From Stromatinia cepivora (lineage: Eukaryota; Ascomycota; Leotiomycetes; Helotiales; Sclerotiniaceae), in contig RCTD01000016.1 in assembly GCA_014898415.1 (NCBI GenBank), forward strand, positions 620,001 through 684,000: DNA of 64,000 nucleotides, written 5' to 3'. Below are positions 23,956 through 36,095 of this stretch, in pieces. Position 1 is the stretch's first letter. Every line of letters begins with the position of its first letter. The translations under genes were made by a program, and so were the position numbers. The notes under the pieces are model-generated. The model did not search any database and was not told the DNA's origin. It was given only the letters and a program-made list of their open reading frames with translations.

Positions 23956-25787
23956 TTTGGATGAGTGAGGTTGGAAAGTTTTAGTGGGAGAAATAGTTAG
24001 GATGTGATTCTTGGCTTTGGATGGAATGAGGTGAATGGGAGGAATGAAAGAACGGGAAATTCATTCATATAGGTGGCATCATTCTTTTGAGGAGAGAATA
24101 TGAGACGAATCTGATGTGAGGAGGAGGAGTGGTTTGTTTCATGAGGGAAGGCTAGATAACCGCCGTGTGTAAATATGGTCTGTGCGTCTCAGCCTCGCGT
24201 TTCAAGGTGGCCCCAACTTGATGATCCTGCAGGTACACAGAAGTTTTGATGGTATTCAGAAATAATTGTGGGTGCGTTGTGGAGACATGTTCAAATATTT
24301 TGGTCCTCATATCCATTTTCTCCGCTTCATGTGCAATCGCTCCATTCATAAGTTCCGTGCAGAGGTGGCCGGTCATTGTAACCTTGTGTCTCAAGTGAGC
24401 AGCGAAGAGTTTCCCCGTCTTTGGTATTATTATTATTAGGCATCTAAGATGGAGAGACACTCAGACTTACGACCTCTACCTTTGGGGTTGCTGTGCTTTA
24501 TATGAATCATCAAGTAATATTCTGTTCATAAACTGCCGGCAGATCTGGTCTTCAAATAAATACCGTCTCTCTAAAGATAGACGCCTATCGCCTTGGCGGG
24601 AACTGTCAAGTATCTTTCAGCTCTAAACTTGCTGAAATTCCGATATTTTGTCTGCCTAGCTTGAGATCTTGATATTCATTTCTGGCTTCTAGGCTTCATG
24701 TTAGTTTGGAATGTTCCGGATTCCGCCTCCAGTAGTATCTGAAGTAGCTGCAATATCGATATACTTTTTGTCAATATCTACTGCCAGCCAGATCTTTTTG
24801 TAGAAATACCAGGAGCAATGATTTTCTTCGGGAATGACAACTATTCTCGCTGTAGTTTTAAGTCGAAAGATTGGCACAATTGACTCTTTGGATGGAACTT
24901 TGTGGTTGATTTTATCTCCCTCCATAATTCTGTACTTGAACCGTGCTTGCGCAACGGGACACTCTCATCTTGTAGGGGCTTGACAGATATATCATAAGTT
25001 GGGCCGTTGGAACCAGTGCCAGTGAATATCAACGATTCTCCTGGCCAATTATGATAATTCTTTCGAGCCTCACCTAAACTTCAGACCACAATTCTCTAGT
25101 TACCAGACGTTTTGTTGCACATCTGAAATAAGATGTATTGCTTCTAAGCGATTCGCAAGTGATATTTCTAGTGCAGCGTTGTACCTGTCCGGCCATTTCA
25201 GATTCTGCCGGGGCAGTGCTCTGTCCGTAGAAATTCGAACGGGTGATGATCCGGCCAACATACTGGTGTTTATCCGCCGGATACCCGTACCCTTACTTAT
25301 ACCGTATCGCTTGGCAAGTATTCCGGCCCATCAGAAATCATGCCGGGAATAATCTGGGGATATATACCAGGTCACCCGTACGTGTAGCGCTCCGGGTGCT
25401 CAACACTAGTCTAGGTATAGTGATAATTTTAGCGATAGTCATCGTCTGCTAGACCACTTAAAAGCTAAGATCGCAAACAGGCTAGCAGCTATACATTCTC
25501 AGATATGCAACAAAATCAAAGCTGGAAGTTAATGACTGTCGTCTGATTACATTTTCATAGTCTGAGAGTTATCATCTCAACGACACAAAGCTTAGAAAGC
25601 AAAGAACTTCAAGCGGTCATTCACTGCAATCGTTGGAAGGTGGATGCCCACATCAATTAGACACTGGAATATTTCAAAGTTTGCTAACAGATAATGCTCT
25701 ATTCACATTGCTGATAAGCGAAATAGCAATGCAAAGGGCAAGCGTTGCGATCCACCAACCAGCTTGATTACACTAACCGGCCCGGCT
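23956..25787. other. Gene-poor spacer, no gene supported
   Basis: About 1.8 kb. A 102-codon minus-strand frame at 24152-24460 lacks family features and could not be extended by splicing. The part from about 25.20 to 25.45 kb has visibly higher G+C than its surroundings and several GTACC/CCGG-type words, but no domain or terminal repeat was recognised. Confidence 0.5.
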
Positions 25788-26300
25788 TTACGGTCCAAGA
25801 AGCACCATATTTCTCACGGAACTTCCCTCTTCCACATGATAAACCCTCAATTCCAGCCTCTGCTTCACCTCTTGAAACTCCCGAATGCCAGCCATTCTCA
25901 CGTAGTCTACCTCGTGAGGTTTCCGAACAGCTTTAATGAACATATTCAGTCCAAACATCGGATTTAATCCATGTCCATCATTCGCAGTAAGACCGTGCAC
26001 AATAATTCTATCTTTTGGAGAAACATATATCTTCTTTCGGAGATACATTTGAAAGCCCATCGTGTATTTCTTAAGTGTGATACTGCGAGCTAAGTGGTTG
26101 GTATGCAGAAGAGGTAGCATGAGTAGCCTCGGATGGAGATTGCTTGTTGCTGAATGATTTGAGAAGCTGACAACGGTTGTTTTGACTACAGGCCAGGTTT
26201 CAATATCGCGGGGTGCCAGGTCTTCCACGGCGTGGGTCAGAATTTGAATTTGGAGCTCAACTGGAAGGAGTGGAAAGAGATGGAATTGTGGGTTCAGCAT
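25788..26300 (-). CDS. Small 2EXR-type fungal protein, 170 aa
   Basis: This is a single exon starting with the ATG at 26300. The opening FHLFPLLPVELQIQILTHAV follows the 2EXR-family pattern (F-x-x-F-P-x-L-P-x-E-L-R-x-x-I-W), which is abundant in Leotiomycetes and Sordariomycetes and of unknown function. The middle has LPLLHTNHLARSITLKKY, the region where family members refer to former or conserved residues after the first strand. The protein is shorter than many family members, so it may be truncated. A decayed relative lies about 700 bp upstream at 27000-27270. No partner genes are close. Confidence 0.6.
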   Translation of the reverse strand: MLNPQFHLFPLLPVELQIQILTHAVEDLAPRDIETWPVVKTTVVSFSNHSATSNLHPRLLMLPLLHTNHLARSITLKKYTMGFQMYLRKKIYVSPKDRIIVHGLTANDGHGLNPMFGLNMFIKAVRKPHEVDYVRMAGIREFQEVKQRLELRVYHVEEGSSVRNMVLLGP

Positions 26301-26999
26301 TTTCTTCTTGGTTAATTATTTTCTAATGTAATTTATGTGTTTGGGGCAAGAGATAGTAGGTGGCATTTGATTGTTTCTATAATGTAATCTTATATGTGAA
26401 GCGTGAAAACCTGTTAGTTTGTGAATAAACATCTTAATGTCATAATAAACATAGGTACTGTTTTCATGTGAAAGTGCACTTTGCTATAGGCTCTGAATGT
26501 AAGACATGCATTCTAGACTATTCACTGCCGTGTAGGTTGAACATTCACACAATTACTTCAGCACGACTACCAATGCACATGAAAAACCAGACACAATAAT
26601 GCAATTTCTAAGATATGTTAATACCCAGTATTCTGCAAGTAAAACCCATATTCTTCTTAAATAGGATATAGCCGCGAAGTAACAACTGCCATAACGCTCC
26701 TCGAATTATTGTCTCTTTTCCCATAATACACGCGCACTCCCAACTTTAATATGACTGACTACTCCCAGTCTTCAAAAATCTCGTACACTCGTTAATAAAC
26801 TCGACTGACTCCTTACGAAACTAATGCAAATACACCATTTCGCCTTATCATAACCTAAATAATCCTATTTTGTTTCCTCAAATGCATTCGCTCTGTTAAC
26901 AGCTCGCTGAAACCTAACGTGGCCTAGATAGGTACCACAATAATCTATCTTCCCTCCGCATATAGATTTTCCTATCAAAAACCTTAATAAAACTTCGTC

Positions 27000-27270
27000 T
27001 GTAAAACTTACGTGTAATACTGCGTGTTAAGTGGTTGGGGTGAAGAAGAGGAGGAACAGCAAAACAGTCCGCGTTAGCTTCTTTCGTCTTTTTTCCATGT
27101 GGACGGTGACATAAGCTTGAGAGTACACTTGATCACTTTTACTATATGGCTGTGTATCCTTTGATTTCGCAAGCTTAGTATCGCATTGTGATATTGCGTG
27201 GTTCGATATTATTTACCGCATGCTTCCAGATTTGGCGCTGTAGCTCGACCGGAAGGCGGGGAAGAGATGA
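27000..27270 (-). pseudogene. Frameshifted relic of a 2EXR-type gene
   Basis: Read on the minus strand from about 27270, the DNA matches the start of the 25788-26300 gene: FHLFP, then one missing base near 27258, then LPVELQRQIWKHAVNNIEPRNI in the shifted frame, followed by stops. Farther on, 27010-27060 closely matches 26071-26120 of the intact gene (shared AAGTGGTTGG and AGAAGAGG blocks, same spacing). The shifted reading keeps the Trp of the 2EXR motif that the intact copy lacks, so this is a diverged paralogue and not a recent copy. Confidence 0.7.
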
Positions 27271-27491
27271 AAGTCTGGGGATGGGGCAGAGTCTGGCCAT
27301 GTGGTGTGAAAGTGACTGGATTCAGTACATTTTGAGGGCTATGATGATACTCAAGTACCTGTTGGTTTTGCGACCATGCCTAAGCTGATTGTAAAAATCT
27401 ATCGTACGCAGATGGTTTTCAAACTCAAGACTTGGTGGAGGATCTTATTGTATGTGTTTGCCGTTGAAGAGAAAAGATCACGTCTGATGTC

Positions 27492-27526
27492 TAGTATCGA
27501 GTGCGAGTAGCTCGTACTCAATACTA
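27492..27526. other. Imperfect hairpin, 16-bp arms, 3-nt loop
   Basis: The arms TAGTATCGAGTGCGAG and CTCGTACTCAATACTA pair at 14 of 16 positions around the loop TAG. Both mismatches fit single transitions. No adjacent gene explains it as a terminator. Confidence 0.6.
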
Positions 27527-28977
27527 AATATAGAAAATAAAAGATGTCATGAATGATATTTTAAAATTGAATTCTGAGGCACACTGTACCTCGCACTTCT
27601 TTACTTGAAGCACTGTAAAAACAGCATCTCCTGTGGGTCCTGGGACCATATCAACGTCGTTACGCATACATAGGAAGGAGATTTGGGGAATTTCTTATAT
27701 TCATAATGCCTGATATCGGCCTATGGTTTACAAAGATGTACGGTAGTTTGGTGGACCTTATGCTGCGGAATATTAATTATCGCTAATTAACACTGCAATA
27801 AAACGAACGGTCAGATTGAGGGGAAATATATGCTTCATGAAGGAGCAGTCGAAAAAGAGAGAAAAGCTCATCGAACGTAATATTTGAAGATAAAACTCAC
27901 CGGGACCTATTCCAATAGAACTAACTAACAATTGAGCGATTTGTAAAATCTAACATCCCCACTGCTTTACTACAAAACACCGCCATGAAAACTCAATAGC
28001 ATATTCAAATACATGGTGAATATATATAGCGCGAATCGTGGATATCAGATGATATGAGTTTCTCTAAAGTACAGTGCATGCTTTCAGGGTCAGAAACATT
28101 TCGATTCAAAGCATAACAAAGGATCACCCAAAACAGAAACCGAAAAATATCCATGATAATTAATATATCATGCGAAAGTTTACCTGGCGATCTAACCAAT
28201 ACTCCTATCGAACTCACCAATATCTCCTCCCAACCATTGATGTGCTCGCTCCCATTCTTTCTCTATTTCTTTCCCCAAGTGACCGGAGTACCCGTACCCA
28301 CCAGATATTTTCTCGTCAGTTTCCTAGATACTTACAGAAGATTCGAATCCGCCCAATTACCCAAATTAACAATCATCCAGCTATGATTCTAAATAGCTTC
28401 TTAATCTCTAATTCAAATACCCAAGGCAAGAATTATCAATCATACGCCTTGAACTAACTGTATCAAAAATATTTATCATCTCATGGCACGGTTGCACAAC
28501 ATGTTAGCATTAGGGAGTGCTGTACCTACTAGATGGATAAAGTATGACTTAGATGACTTTGGATGTCAAATTCGCACTGATTTACATACACATGGAAGAC
28601 ATACACCAGGTTATTACAAACCAACGAATTTTTTGTCCAAGATACGTTCCCTTTTATTCATTTCTATGTTCTTCTATGCTTTTATTTTATATGCAACTCT
28701 AGACGCCTAACCCAGCACTTGGTTCGTCAAGACGTTCAATGGAAATCTACCAAAGATCGAGTATGTGTATATATCTAATTTTCTTCCATACCATATCAAC
28801 AAAAATGGAAAGTTTTGAATAGTCCGCAGTGCGGTTTACGGGTATAGCAATTGTATATGAGCCATGGTTCGCAATGCGCCAAGCGAGTACAAGTGAGTAC
28901 TCTACCAATGTACTCCCCTTAGATATACCTGAACTCCTAAATGCAGTGCCTCTGATGGAAAATAGCCAAGCTCCAGT

Positions 28978-30366
28978 CTAATCATAGTTAAACAACACAG
29001 ATATGCTTTCTCCATGGTGCACACGACGAATTGCCTCGGCGAAAACCGGGCCAACTTCCAAGACCTCTAATTTTGGGCAGAGGCGTCGATGTTCATCTTG
29101 CGGAACACTGTTGGTCACGATAATTTTGTCCAGCGCAGATGCATTGATGCGCTCAATAGCATCACCACTGAAAACTCCATGGGTTATCAAAGCGTAAACG
29201 TAAGTGGCACCCTCTTTCTTGAGCAACTTGGCAGCTCTTGTGATTGTGTTCGAGGTATCGGCCAAATCATCGATAAGTATAGCAACTTTATCACGTACAT
29301 TGCCTACAAGCATCATTGTAGCATTTTGGCGATCGGTAATTCGGGTAGGTCGACGTTCCTAATGGATATGAGTGTGCGCAGGGAGTATAGTTGGGGGAAT
29401 TTTTACCTTGTGAATCAATGCGAACTCCATGTTGAGCCCATCGGCAATTGCAGTTGCCCTCTTCGCTCCACCAGCATCAGGACTTACGACAATGGCATCC
29501 TGAAAGTTCGGAATGTTTTGCTGAATGTATCTTTTTAAGAGTGGCTTGCCATACAAGTTGTCCACCGGAATATCAAAGAATCCTTGATATTGAGGATCGT
29601 GAAGATCCATAGTGATTACCTGATCTGCACCAGAGCAAGTCAAAAGATCTGCGACGAGTGTGCCAGCTTGCGCAACCCATTGTTTGTATCCTGGTTTGCC
29701 TTGGAAAAGAGTCTTGGATTGGCCATTGACAAATCCAGGGTTTTCGTAGTCATGGGTAGTGAAAGGTGGAGCTGTAACGGAAGTTGCTGATCCTTCACTT
29801 AAGCGTCCATTCGTAAGAGATGCAATGGAATCCGAAGTATCTTGGCGTCTAGGTGTTATTCCGTTTGACGTTTGGGTATTAATCTGCTCGAGAGATGCTT
29901 TGCCAAGCTTCTTTTGTAATTTGTCCATACCGTTGGTACCATTGGTGAGACCCGGTGTTTGAGGGGTAGATGGACCAGGAGTTGCTGGTCGACTTTCGAA
30001 AGTAAAGTTACCCTTAACGTCGGCAGGTCCTTTGGCAAGCGGTGCACCAATTTTGTTGTATGGCAGATCAGGTTGTCGTGAATAAGGAAACAAAGGAAGG
30101 ACGGCAGTGACACGCTTGGCAGATCCAGTTTTGCATGCGGAGATCATAATGCAAAGATCCACGAAGTGATCATTGGCCTTTCCTCCACCCGATTGAATGA
30201 TGTAAACATCTTTGCCTCGTACTGAGTCTTGAATCTCGAGACGACTCTCACCAACGGAAAATTTCTTAAGAATTCTGTTGCAGGGTGGAACACCGAGCGT
30301 ATTGCAGATCATTTCTGTAATTTGAGGGTGGGAGTTTCCCCCAAGAACAACAAGATTACGAACCAT
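28978..30366 (-). CDS. prs: Ribose-phosphate pyrophosphokinase (PRPP synthetase), insert-containing fungal form
   Basis: There are two exons on the minus strand, 30366-29407 and 29358-28978, with a 48-nt intron; 446 aa. The order is the N-terminal [17 protein letters not shown], the [20 protein letters not shown] block, [24 protein letters not shown], then a low-complexity insert of about 100 residues. The chain resumes with [49 protein letters not shown], and the PRPP loop [12 protein letters not shown]. The enzyme makes PRPP from ribose-5-phosphate and ATP for nucleotide, His and Trp synthesis. The insert sits where the yeast Prs1-type subunit carries its non-homologous region, so this is probably the Prs1 orthologue acting in a heteromeric complex. 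It is divergent with rpc9. Confidence 0.95.
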
Positions 30367-30976
30367 CTCTTCTGATATATGGCAAGAAATTTGAAGTAAT
30401 TGTAATATGGTGGGTGATGGTAAATGATGGTTTGTGTTGAAGGGTTTGAGTAAAATGCGGGATTATCTCTTTTTTTGAGGGGTTTCCTTTTCGCAGCCGC
30501 GCCAAATCTGGGGCGGTCTAAGGGCTTTAAAATAGAGAAGAAAGAATTGGATCGCACCAGATTTTTAAGTGATGTAATGATATGAGGTAGTTCGGCGAAC
30601 CTTTATAAGCAAATGCTAGAAAAATTCTTCGTATTCCAAGATGGTTTTTTTTATGGGATTAATTCGAAGACTTTCCCGGTTGGGAATTCAAATTTATATG
30701 AATTGAGAAAAAAAAAAACCTCTCACAAGCAACAGGAAGGAAAGGAAAAAAAGATTCATTCGGTCAGATCTTCTGACGTGCTTAGCCCAATAAAGCTAAG
30801 CTTCCACCCCGCAGGCGAGGCTGAGCTCGCTTAAAATGTTTTGCATGAGATTGGCAAATTATTTCTCCTCAAGGCTGAAGATTGTGTGAACCACAATCGA
30901 TGCTCATTACGTCTTGGAAGTAACCCTACCAGGTGTCAACTACAACACATCAGTACGCCAGGAACATAAAACAGTC
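30367..30976. promoter_or_regulatory. Shared divergent promoter, prs / rpc9
   Basis: A 610-bp region lies between the two starts. It contains a poly-A run near 30711-30719 and no supported coding frame. The frame that starts upstream at 30914 begins with TTG and is only the in-frame leader of rpc9. Confidence 0.5.
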
Positions 30977-31530
30977 ATGAAGATCTTAGAGGCACAGTCC
31001 GCAATCCTTACCAATTTTGAGGTCTATACTCATTTGAAGGACACTCAAACAAAACACCGTACTGGAGGAAGAAGACCAGGTAATCTTGACAATGTCATGA
31101 AAGAGGTGATACTCTACTTCACTACAATCCTCAAAATCAATACTGACCTCTTTAGTTAATTCAATACCTCGAAGAAGCACCGTCACCTCTCGCACAAAAG
31201 CCCTGTCCATATAAAGAAGATACAATCAGGAATCTTCTTGAACAGCTTCGTCCCTACGACTTAACCAAAGCCGAAATCCTCATGATAATTAATCACCGAC
31301 CAACATCAATGGAAAACCTTAATATCATTATTGAAGAGTTAGAGTTGAGGTTTCCGGATGAGAATGAACAGTGGGCAATTATAGATGTTGTTAAAGAAGT
31401 GCTGGGTGCACAGGATGCGGAAGAAATGAAGCAGACTATGGCAGATAATACTGAAATCGCCAAGAAGGATGAACAGAAAAGACAAGAGGATGAAAAGAGA
31501 AGATACGATGCGATGATGATGGATGAATAA
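30977..31530 (+). CDS. rpc9: RNA polymerase III subunit RPC9 (Rpc17/CRCP)
   Basis: There are two exons, 30977-31105 and 31156-31530, with a 50-nt intron (CTGAC before the acceptor); 167 aa. The opening MKILEAQSAILTNFEVYTHL is the family signature. After the join come ELIQYLEEAPSPL and the HRDC-like block YDLTKAEILMIINHRP. An acidic helical tail rich in Glu/Lys follows. RPC9 pairs with RPC8 to form the stalk of Pol III, which transcribes tRNA and 5S RNA and contacts TFIIIB. The length suits the family. The first ATG in frame is at 30977. Confidence 0.95.
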
Positions 31531-33970
31531 TTAGTGTGTAAAAATGTTGGGTAATCGCACTTCTTACTTGCAGATGAGCGTCAATTCTGAATACCGTCAA
31601 CAACAGAAATTGGATGAGGCAATTCATGCTATGCATGAATTCGCCCAGGAGTTTATACGAATGACGCGCCCAAAACGAAACGAAAATTTCAATTTCACTG
31701 CGTCGACGTATAATGACAATCCTGCTGTCCGACATGAGGAGAGATCGCGAGCCACTAGGCTCCCGATAATATCACTGATATGGAGAAGAAGGTTAGGGAA
31801 GTCGATCTTTGGTTCTAGAACGGGTAGAATGGGTAGGCGCTCATGGTTTAGGGGTGTTTGTAAGCCCCTATATCTTACTCCATACCGGTCATGTCTGATC
31901 ATAACATGTCAATAATGACCGAGGATATAGTATTAGTGAAAGTAGCACACAAGCCGCTATGTGTTGAATGATATCAAAATTTTCAACCAGAAAAAGTGTT
32001 CATAAGTCAAAGTGAAGTTGGCAATAACTGCTGCAGTATGTTTAAGTTCCAAGTGGAAACCGGGCTGCTTGCTGTTGCACCAAGTACAGCCTTCCTTCAA
32101 TCGATTTTGAAGACTTGATGACTCTTCTCTACCAGCCTGCCAATTTGGAATAACAAAAATGTGATTAAGAAACCAGGAGGGAGTCAGTTCACGCGCGATC
32201 ATGTCACCCGTTCTCCCCCTTTCATACCCCCGCACTTTCCCAACTTTCTCCCAAAAATCACCATACAAAAAGCAAAACTTTACGGGCATGGATTTTTCGT
32301 CTCGCGCCATAGAGAAAAGCCTCAATGATGGCGCCTTTTTAGACTATCCTATCTAATGCACTACCACCCACATCCTGATATTCGATGCGGTCGCGGATAT
32401 GATGGCATGGAATTGGGGATAATATTTGGTTGAGAACACTGGATGATCTTTTTGTTGCTAGTGCTTCTTGTCATTGCCAATGCTGATATATACAACCTCC
32501 TTACCTTTGTACGTTGGTACTCATTTAACAAGCAGTGCATGCAATGGCGATACATTCTAAATATATTCCACAATCTCCCCAAACTCATATTCCTCCTGCC
32601 AATATTTAAAAACTGGCTTGACTTGTAGTACGTTATTTTTACGTCTCGTTTACCACAAAAAAGCTGTCTACAGGATTGTAGGTATTTACATGTGTGCGAT
32701 CCGTGGCCATATCTTAACTGGTTTACCCGAGCATCTTCCATTTCTTAACCAGGGGAGAAATGAACCATTACTTCCAGCCTAGGATTCGTTATCCAGAGGC
32801 GTGACATGAATGGTCCCTATCTGTTCTTGATGTTGTACTAGATATGGCTATAGACCCAAGTTGATACCCTTGAGTCAAAATCGCATGGCTATTTTAGTGA
32901 CACATAACTCCGGTTCTAATGGACAGGGGTGCCTGCACACCGATGGAACATGATATATAAGAAACTACAACACGTGTATATCGGAATCTTAAGTTTTGTG
33001 CAGTTTCTAGGTCGAATTTGCATGCAACCACTTGCGTTGTACAGGAGCATCAACGTTCATTGATGTTCGTAAATGTTCGTCACATAAACTGCCTCGTTGT
33101 CATATGTTGGTCATCATCGTTTAGTTATTGACTTGCCCAGCCTGCGCTGGCGTTAAACAAAGTGTTATTGTCAATCATATGTTTAAGCATGTTCCTATCA
33201 TACTCAGTCCTTGTTGTATAACTTTACAACCTTTTTGTATCACGAAAAGTCCCGATTTTATTTAACTGCTTTTTCAACATGATGCTAGTGGTGGGAGGAA
33301 TTAATTACCTAGGTATGCCTCTTAATGCATTTGGTTTGATTCCAATGAGTTGGCCCACTAGTAGAGAGATCATGCTTACCTAACTTGTTTTTTATACTGA
33401 GATCTCCCAATCATGCTACTTAACCATTACAGCGGTTCAACATCAAGTTTGATCTCCACCTGGTTATACACGTATATCAACACTTCTGGATTATGTACCA
33501 AAAGAGACTGGGCAGTACCCAAATTTCTTCAACCATCAATATCCGGATCTTCCGTCATCACTGATCATTAAGGAGCAACTAGATAAAGAGACGATATTAT
33601 TGCCAACGGCAGATACGATGCCACTAACGCGTTAGTGATCATCTACCTCACTTGTCTGAATCCTTGCACCTTTCTGCTGTATATAGCTGTACTGTCATTG
33701 TTTTTGCTTACGTAGATATTGTTGCTATGTGAAGGGTTTTGGCTGTCTATATACAAGTCCCGTTGGTTAATTTGATTGTACATTTCTACCCGGTTCTCAC
33801 CATCCACAGCTCCTAATTTCACGCTATCTTCAAGTGGTTAAAATGCTGTATACTGGCAATTAGAATTTTCCGTACTCGCTGGTTCTTTCAAGAGTTGGCG
33901 CCTATGTTTAAATAGTTTTGGACCATATATATAGCCATATCATCTATACAAAAGCTACCACAATCTACTC
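31531..33970. other. Gene-poor spacer, no gene seen
   Basis: About 2.4 kb is A+T-rich. Frames such as 31544-31915, 31957-32325 and 32361-32741 look random and carry no domain. No repeat, tRNA or transposon feature was recognised. Confidence 0.6.
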
Positions 33971-35223
33971 TCAAAGTTTAGCCTTTCCCAGTCCCACCTC
34001 CCTTTCTTTCAATCTCTGCGTCAATTCCTCAGTCGTAGACGGCGGTTTAGTATCAATAGGTTTCCACCAAGGCCAAACACTCGGTGAATTCTCTCGCATA
34101 TTATCCTTGAATTCCGGGTCTCTCTTCTCTATAAAACCTATCACATATTAGGTTAATCCCGAATCTCTGTCACAAATTGAATCAACAACATACTTCTAAT
34201 CCCCCCTTCTTATCATCCGCCGCAAATAACTCCAACAAAATCTTACTATCCAAAAGATGCGTTTCCTCCGCCGTCCCAGGACCTCTCCACATCAAATCTT
34301 TCATAACGGCAGTTGACACCGCACTCGTATTCTTGGCAATATCATCTGCGAGTTCTAATGCGCAGGGGAGAACTTGTTCCGGAGGTAGGATGTCGGAGAA
34401 CAGATTGGAAAGAGGGGAGATGTTGAGGGGTAGATTGAGCCGGTTGTGATGAGGTGGATGGCGCGGGAGAGATCGATGAGACGGGGGAGGAAATAGGAGA
34501 AACAGGCTTCCATTATTATACCGCGGCGAGCAAAGACAAATCCGATTTTTGCGGTTGAGGAGACGATGCGGATGGAGGTTGGGAGGGTCACTGAGGCGGA
34601 TTAGAGAATGGCAATGGTGTAGAAGTAGATGCATATTGTGAAAATTTAATGCTTACAAGTTATGCCTGCACCTACAGCTGAGCTACTAATGGTGTTATTT
34701 ATGTTCGGAAGCTATCAATTGGGTTTATGGCCTTCGGAGGAATCGAGTGGGATTGTTCACTCACCCATTGATGGCCGCAATTGTAGGTTTTGTACATCTA
34801 TGGATAGCTAGTGCTACCTAGACCAGGAGAGCGGTTAACAAAATCTTACACAGAAGTATAAGAGAACTTCAATGCATCCCGTAATGCAAAAGAACAAAAC
34901 ACACATACCCTTCCACCACCATCTCGATGTGTCAACGCCGTATCATTCCCATAAGACAACCCAGCTTCCAAATCAGCTCCAGCACAAAACATTTTTCCAT
35001 GACCAGTAATAACAATACATTTTACTCGAGGATCGAGTGAGAAGAGATCAAAGGCTGTTTCGAGGTCTTCGGTCATAGTATCGGTGAATGCATTGTGTTT
35101 TCCCGGTCGGTATAGTGTGACTAGAATGATTGGAGTGGGCGTGGGTGAGGACTCGGGTACGTGAGAGACGCGGATATGTTGGAATGGGAGCGTTGAGTAG
35201 GAATTTGGAAGTGATGGGGACAT
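33971..35223 (-). pseudogene. Enoyl-CoA hydratase/isomerase (crotonase) gene with two frameshifts
   Basis: There are five exons on the minus strand: 35223-34909, 34817-34765, 34682-34657, 34590-34194 and 34137-33971. The joins give FCAGADLEAG (oxyanion-hole region), INGSAVGAGIT, and TAKIGFVFARRGIIMEACFS, all crotonase motifs. Exon 4 changes frame twice: one base is missing near 34407-34417 (the chain should run ...STSPL into SNLFSDILPPEQVL) and one in the C6/G6 run at 34201-34206 before the last donor. Exon lengths total 958 nt; adding two bases gives 960, an exact 320 codons, which supports two single-base losses. The last exon is conserved (FIEKRDPEFKDNM, SVWPWWKP). It may be a recent pseudogene or carry sequencing errors. 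Such enzymes act in peroxisomal or mitochondrial fatty-acid breakdown. Confidence 0.85.
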
Positions 35224-36095
35224 GTTTGGTTTTCTGACTTCACTTGGGATCTTGAGGATCTTGATATGTTGATATTGTTAGGATTTGAAATTTCGACGCA
35301 TGAATCAATAGTTTTGAAGAAAAACTAACTGCAACTCCACAAGTTTTCTGTACCTTCAAGTAGGTTGAAATCAATGTTAAAATACCCGGTGCCTCTTGAA
35401 GCTCCAAGGTCGACGATGTGCAAAGCAATATAAAGACAAGATTCATGTAATCGAAAGCAATTGAAAATATCAAAGTAACTACACACGAACCATGAATGAA
35501 ACTACTAATCTAACCCTCAACTTAAAACCAACATCTAAGATCTCGGAATGCCGATGATTAGACCATATGCGGGGTCACCGGGAGCCCTTGCTCATGATAC
35601 GTGAGAAAGTCACGATCGTTTACGATCGACAATTCTGTCTACCAGTAAAAAGAAATACATTTTCACAGATATCCTTCTTATATTCCTGTTAAAAATAATA
35701 TATGGTTGAGCAGTATAAACTCGGATTAACGTTCAAAATCCTGTGCCCTATGCATATCATGACGTTACGCTTCTGATACCCTTGGTTAGATTTGAAATAG
35801 AGGGTCCCAGCGCATTATCGCTCGGAAAAGAATCAAGTTTTACCAAATATTGATCTTGTCTCTAGGAATGAGACTCTTGAGGTGTAGTCGATTATGTTGA
35901 AGGCCTCGCCCGCAAATGGAAGCGAATCAATTTTATCCCTGTCATCTTTTGTGTCAGCGCACATCCCCCACCTTCCTGACCCCAACAACAGTTTCATAAT
36001 ATAGTAACATCCATCGATATCAACACCTCATCGTCTTCATCGAATTACATCTATTTGATCAAGTTGTCAAAAACTCAACCATAAAATCATACACA
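35224..36095. promoter_or_regulatory. Divergent spacer, crotonase gene / RidA gene
   Basis: About 870 bp with no supported gene. Both flanking starts point outward, so it should hold both promoters. Confidence 0.5.

Larger units (their letters stand above)
26301..28977. other. Gene-poor spacer holding a 2EXR relic
   Basis: Apart from the pseudogene at about 27000-27270 and a hairpin at 27492-27526, I see no gene. Short open frames at 28153-28457 and 28483-28710 have no family features. Confidence 0.55.

Noticed and set aside
24152..24460. 102-codon minus-strand frame
   Set aside because: It suggested a BTB-like exon at first (KLFAAHL), but the following text does not fit and no in-phase upstream exon with a good donor exists.
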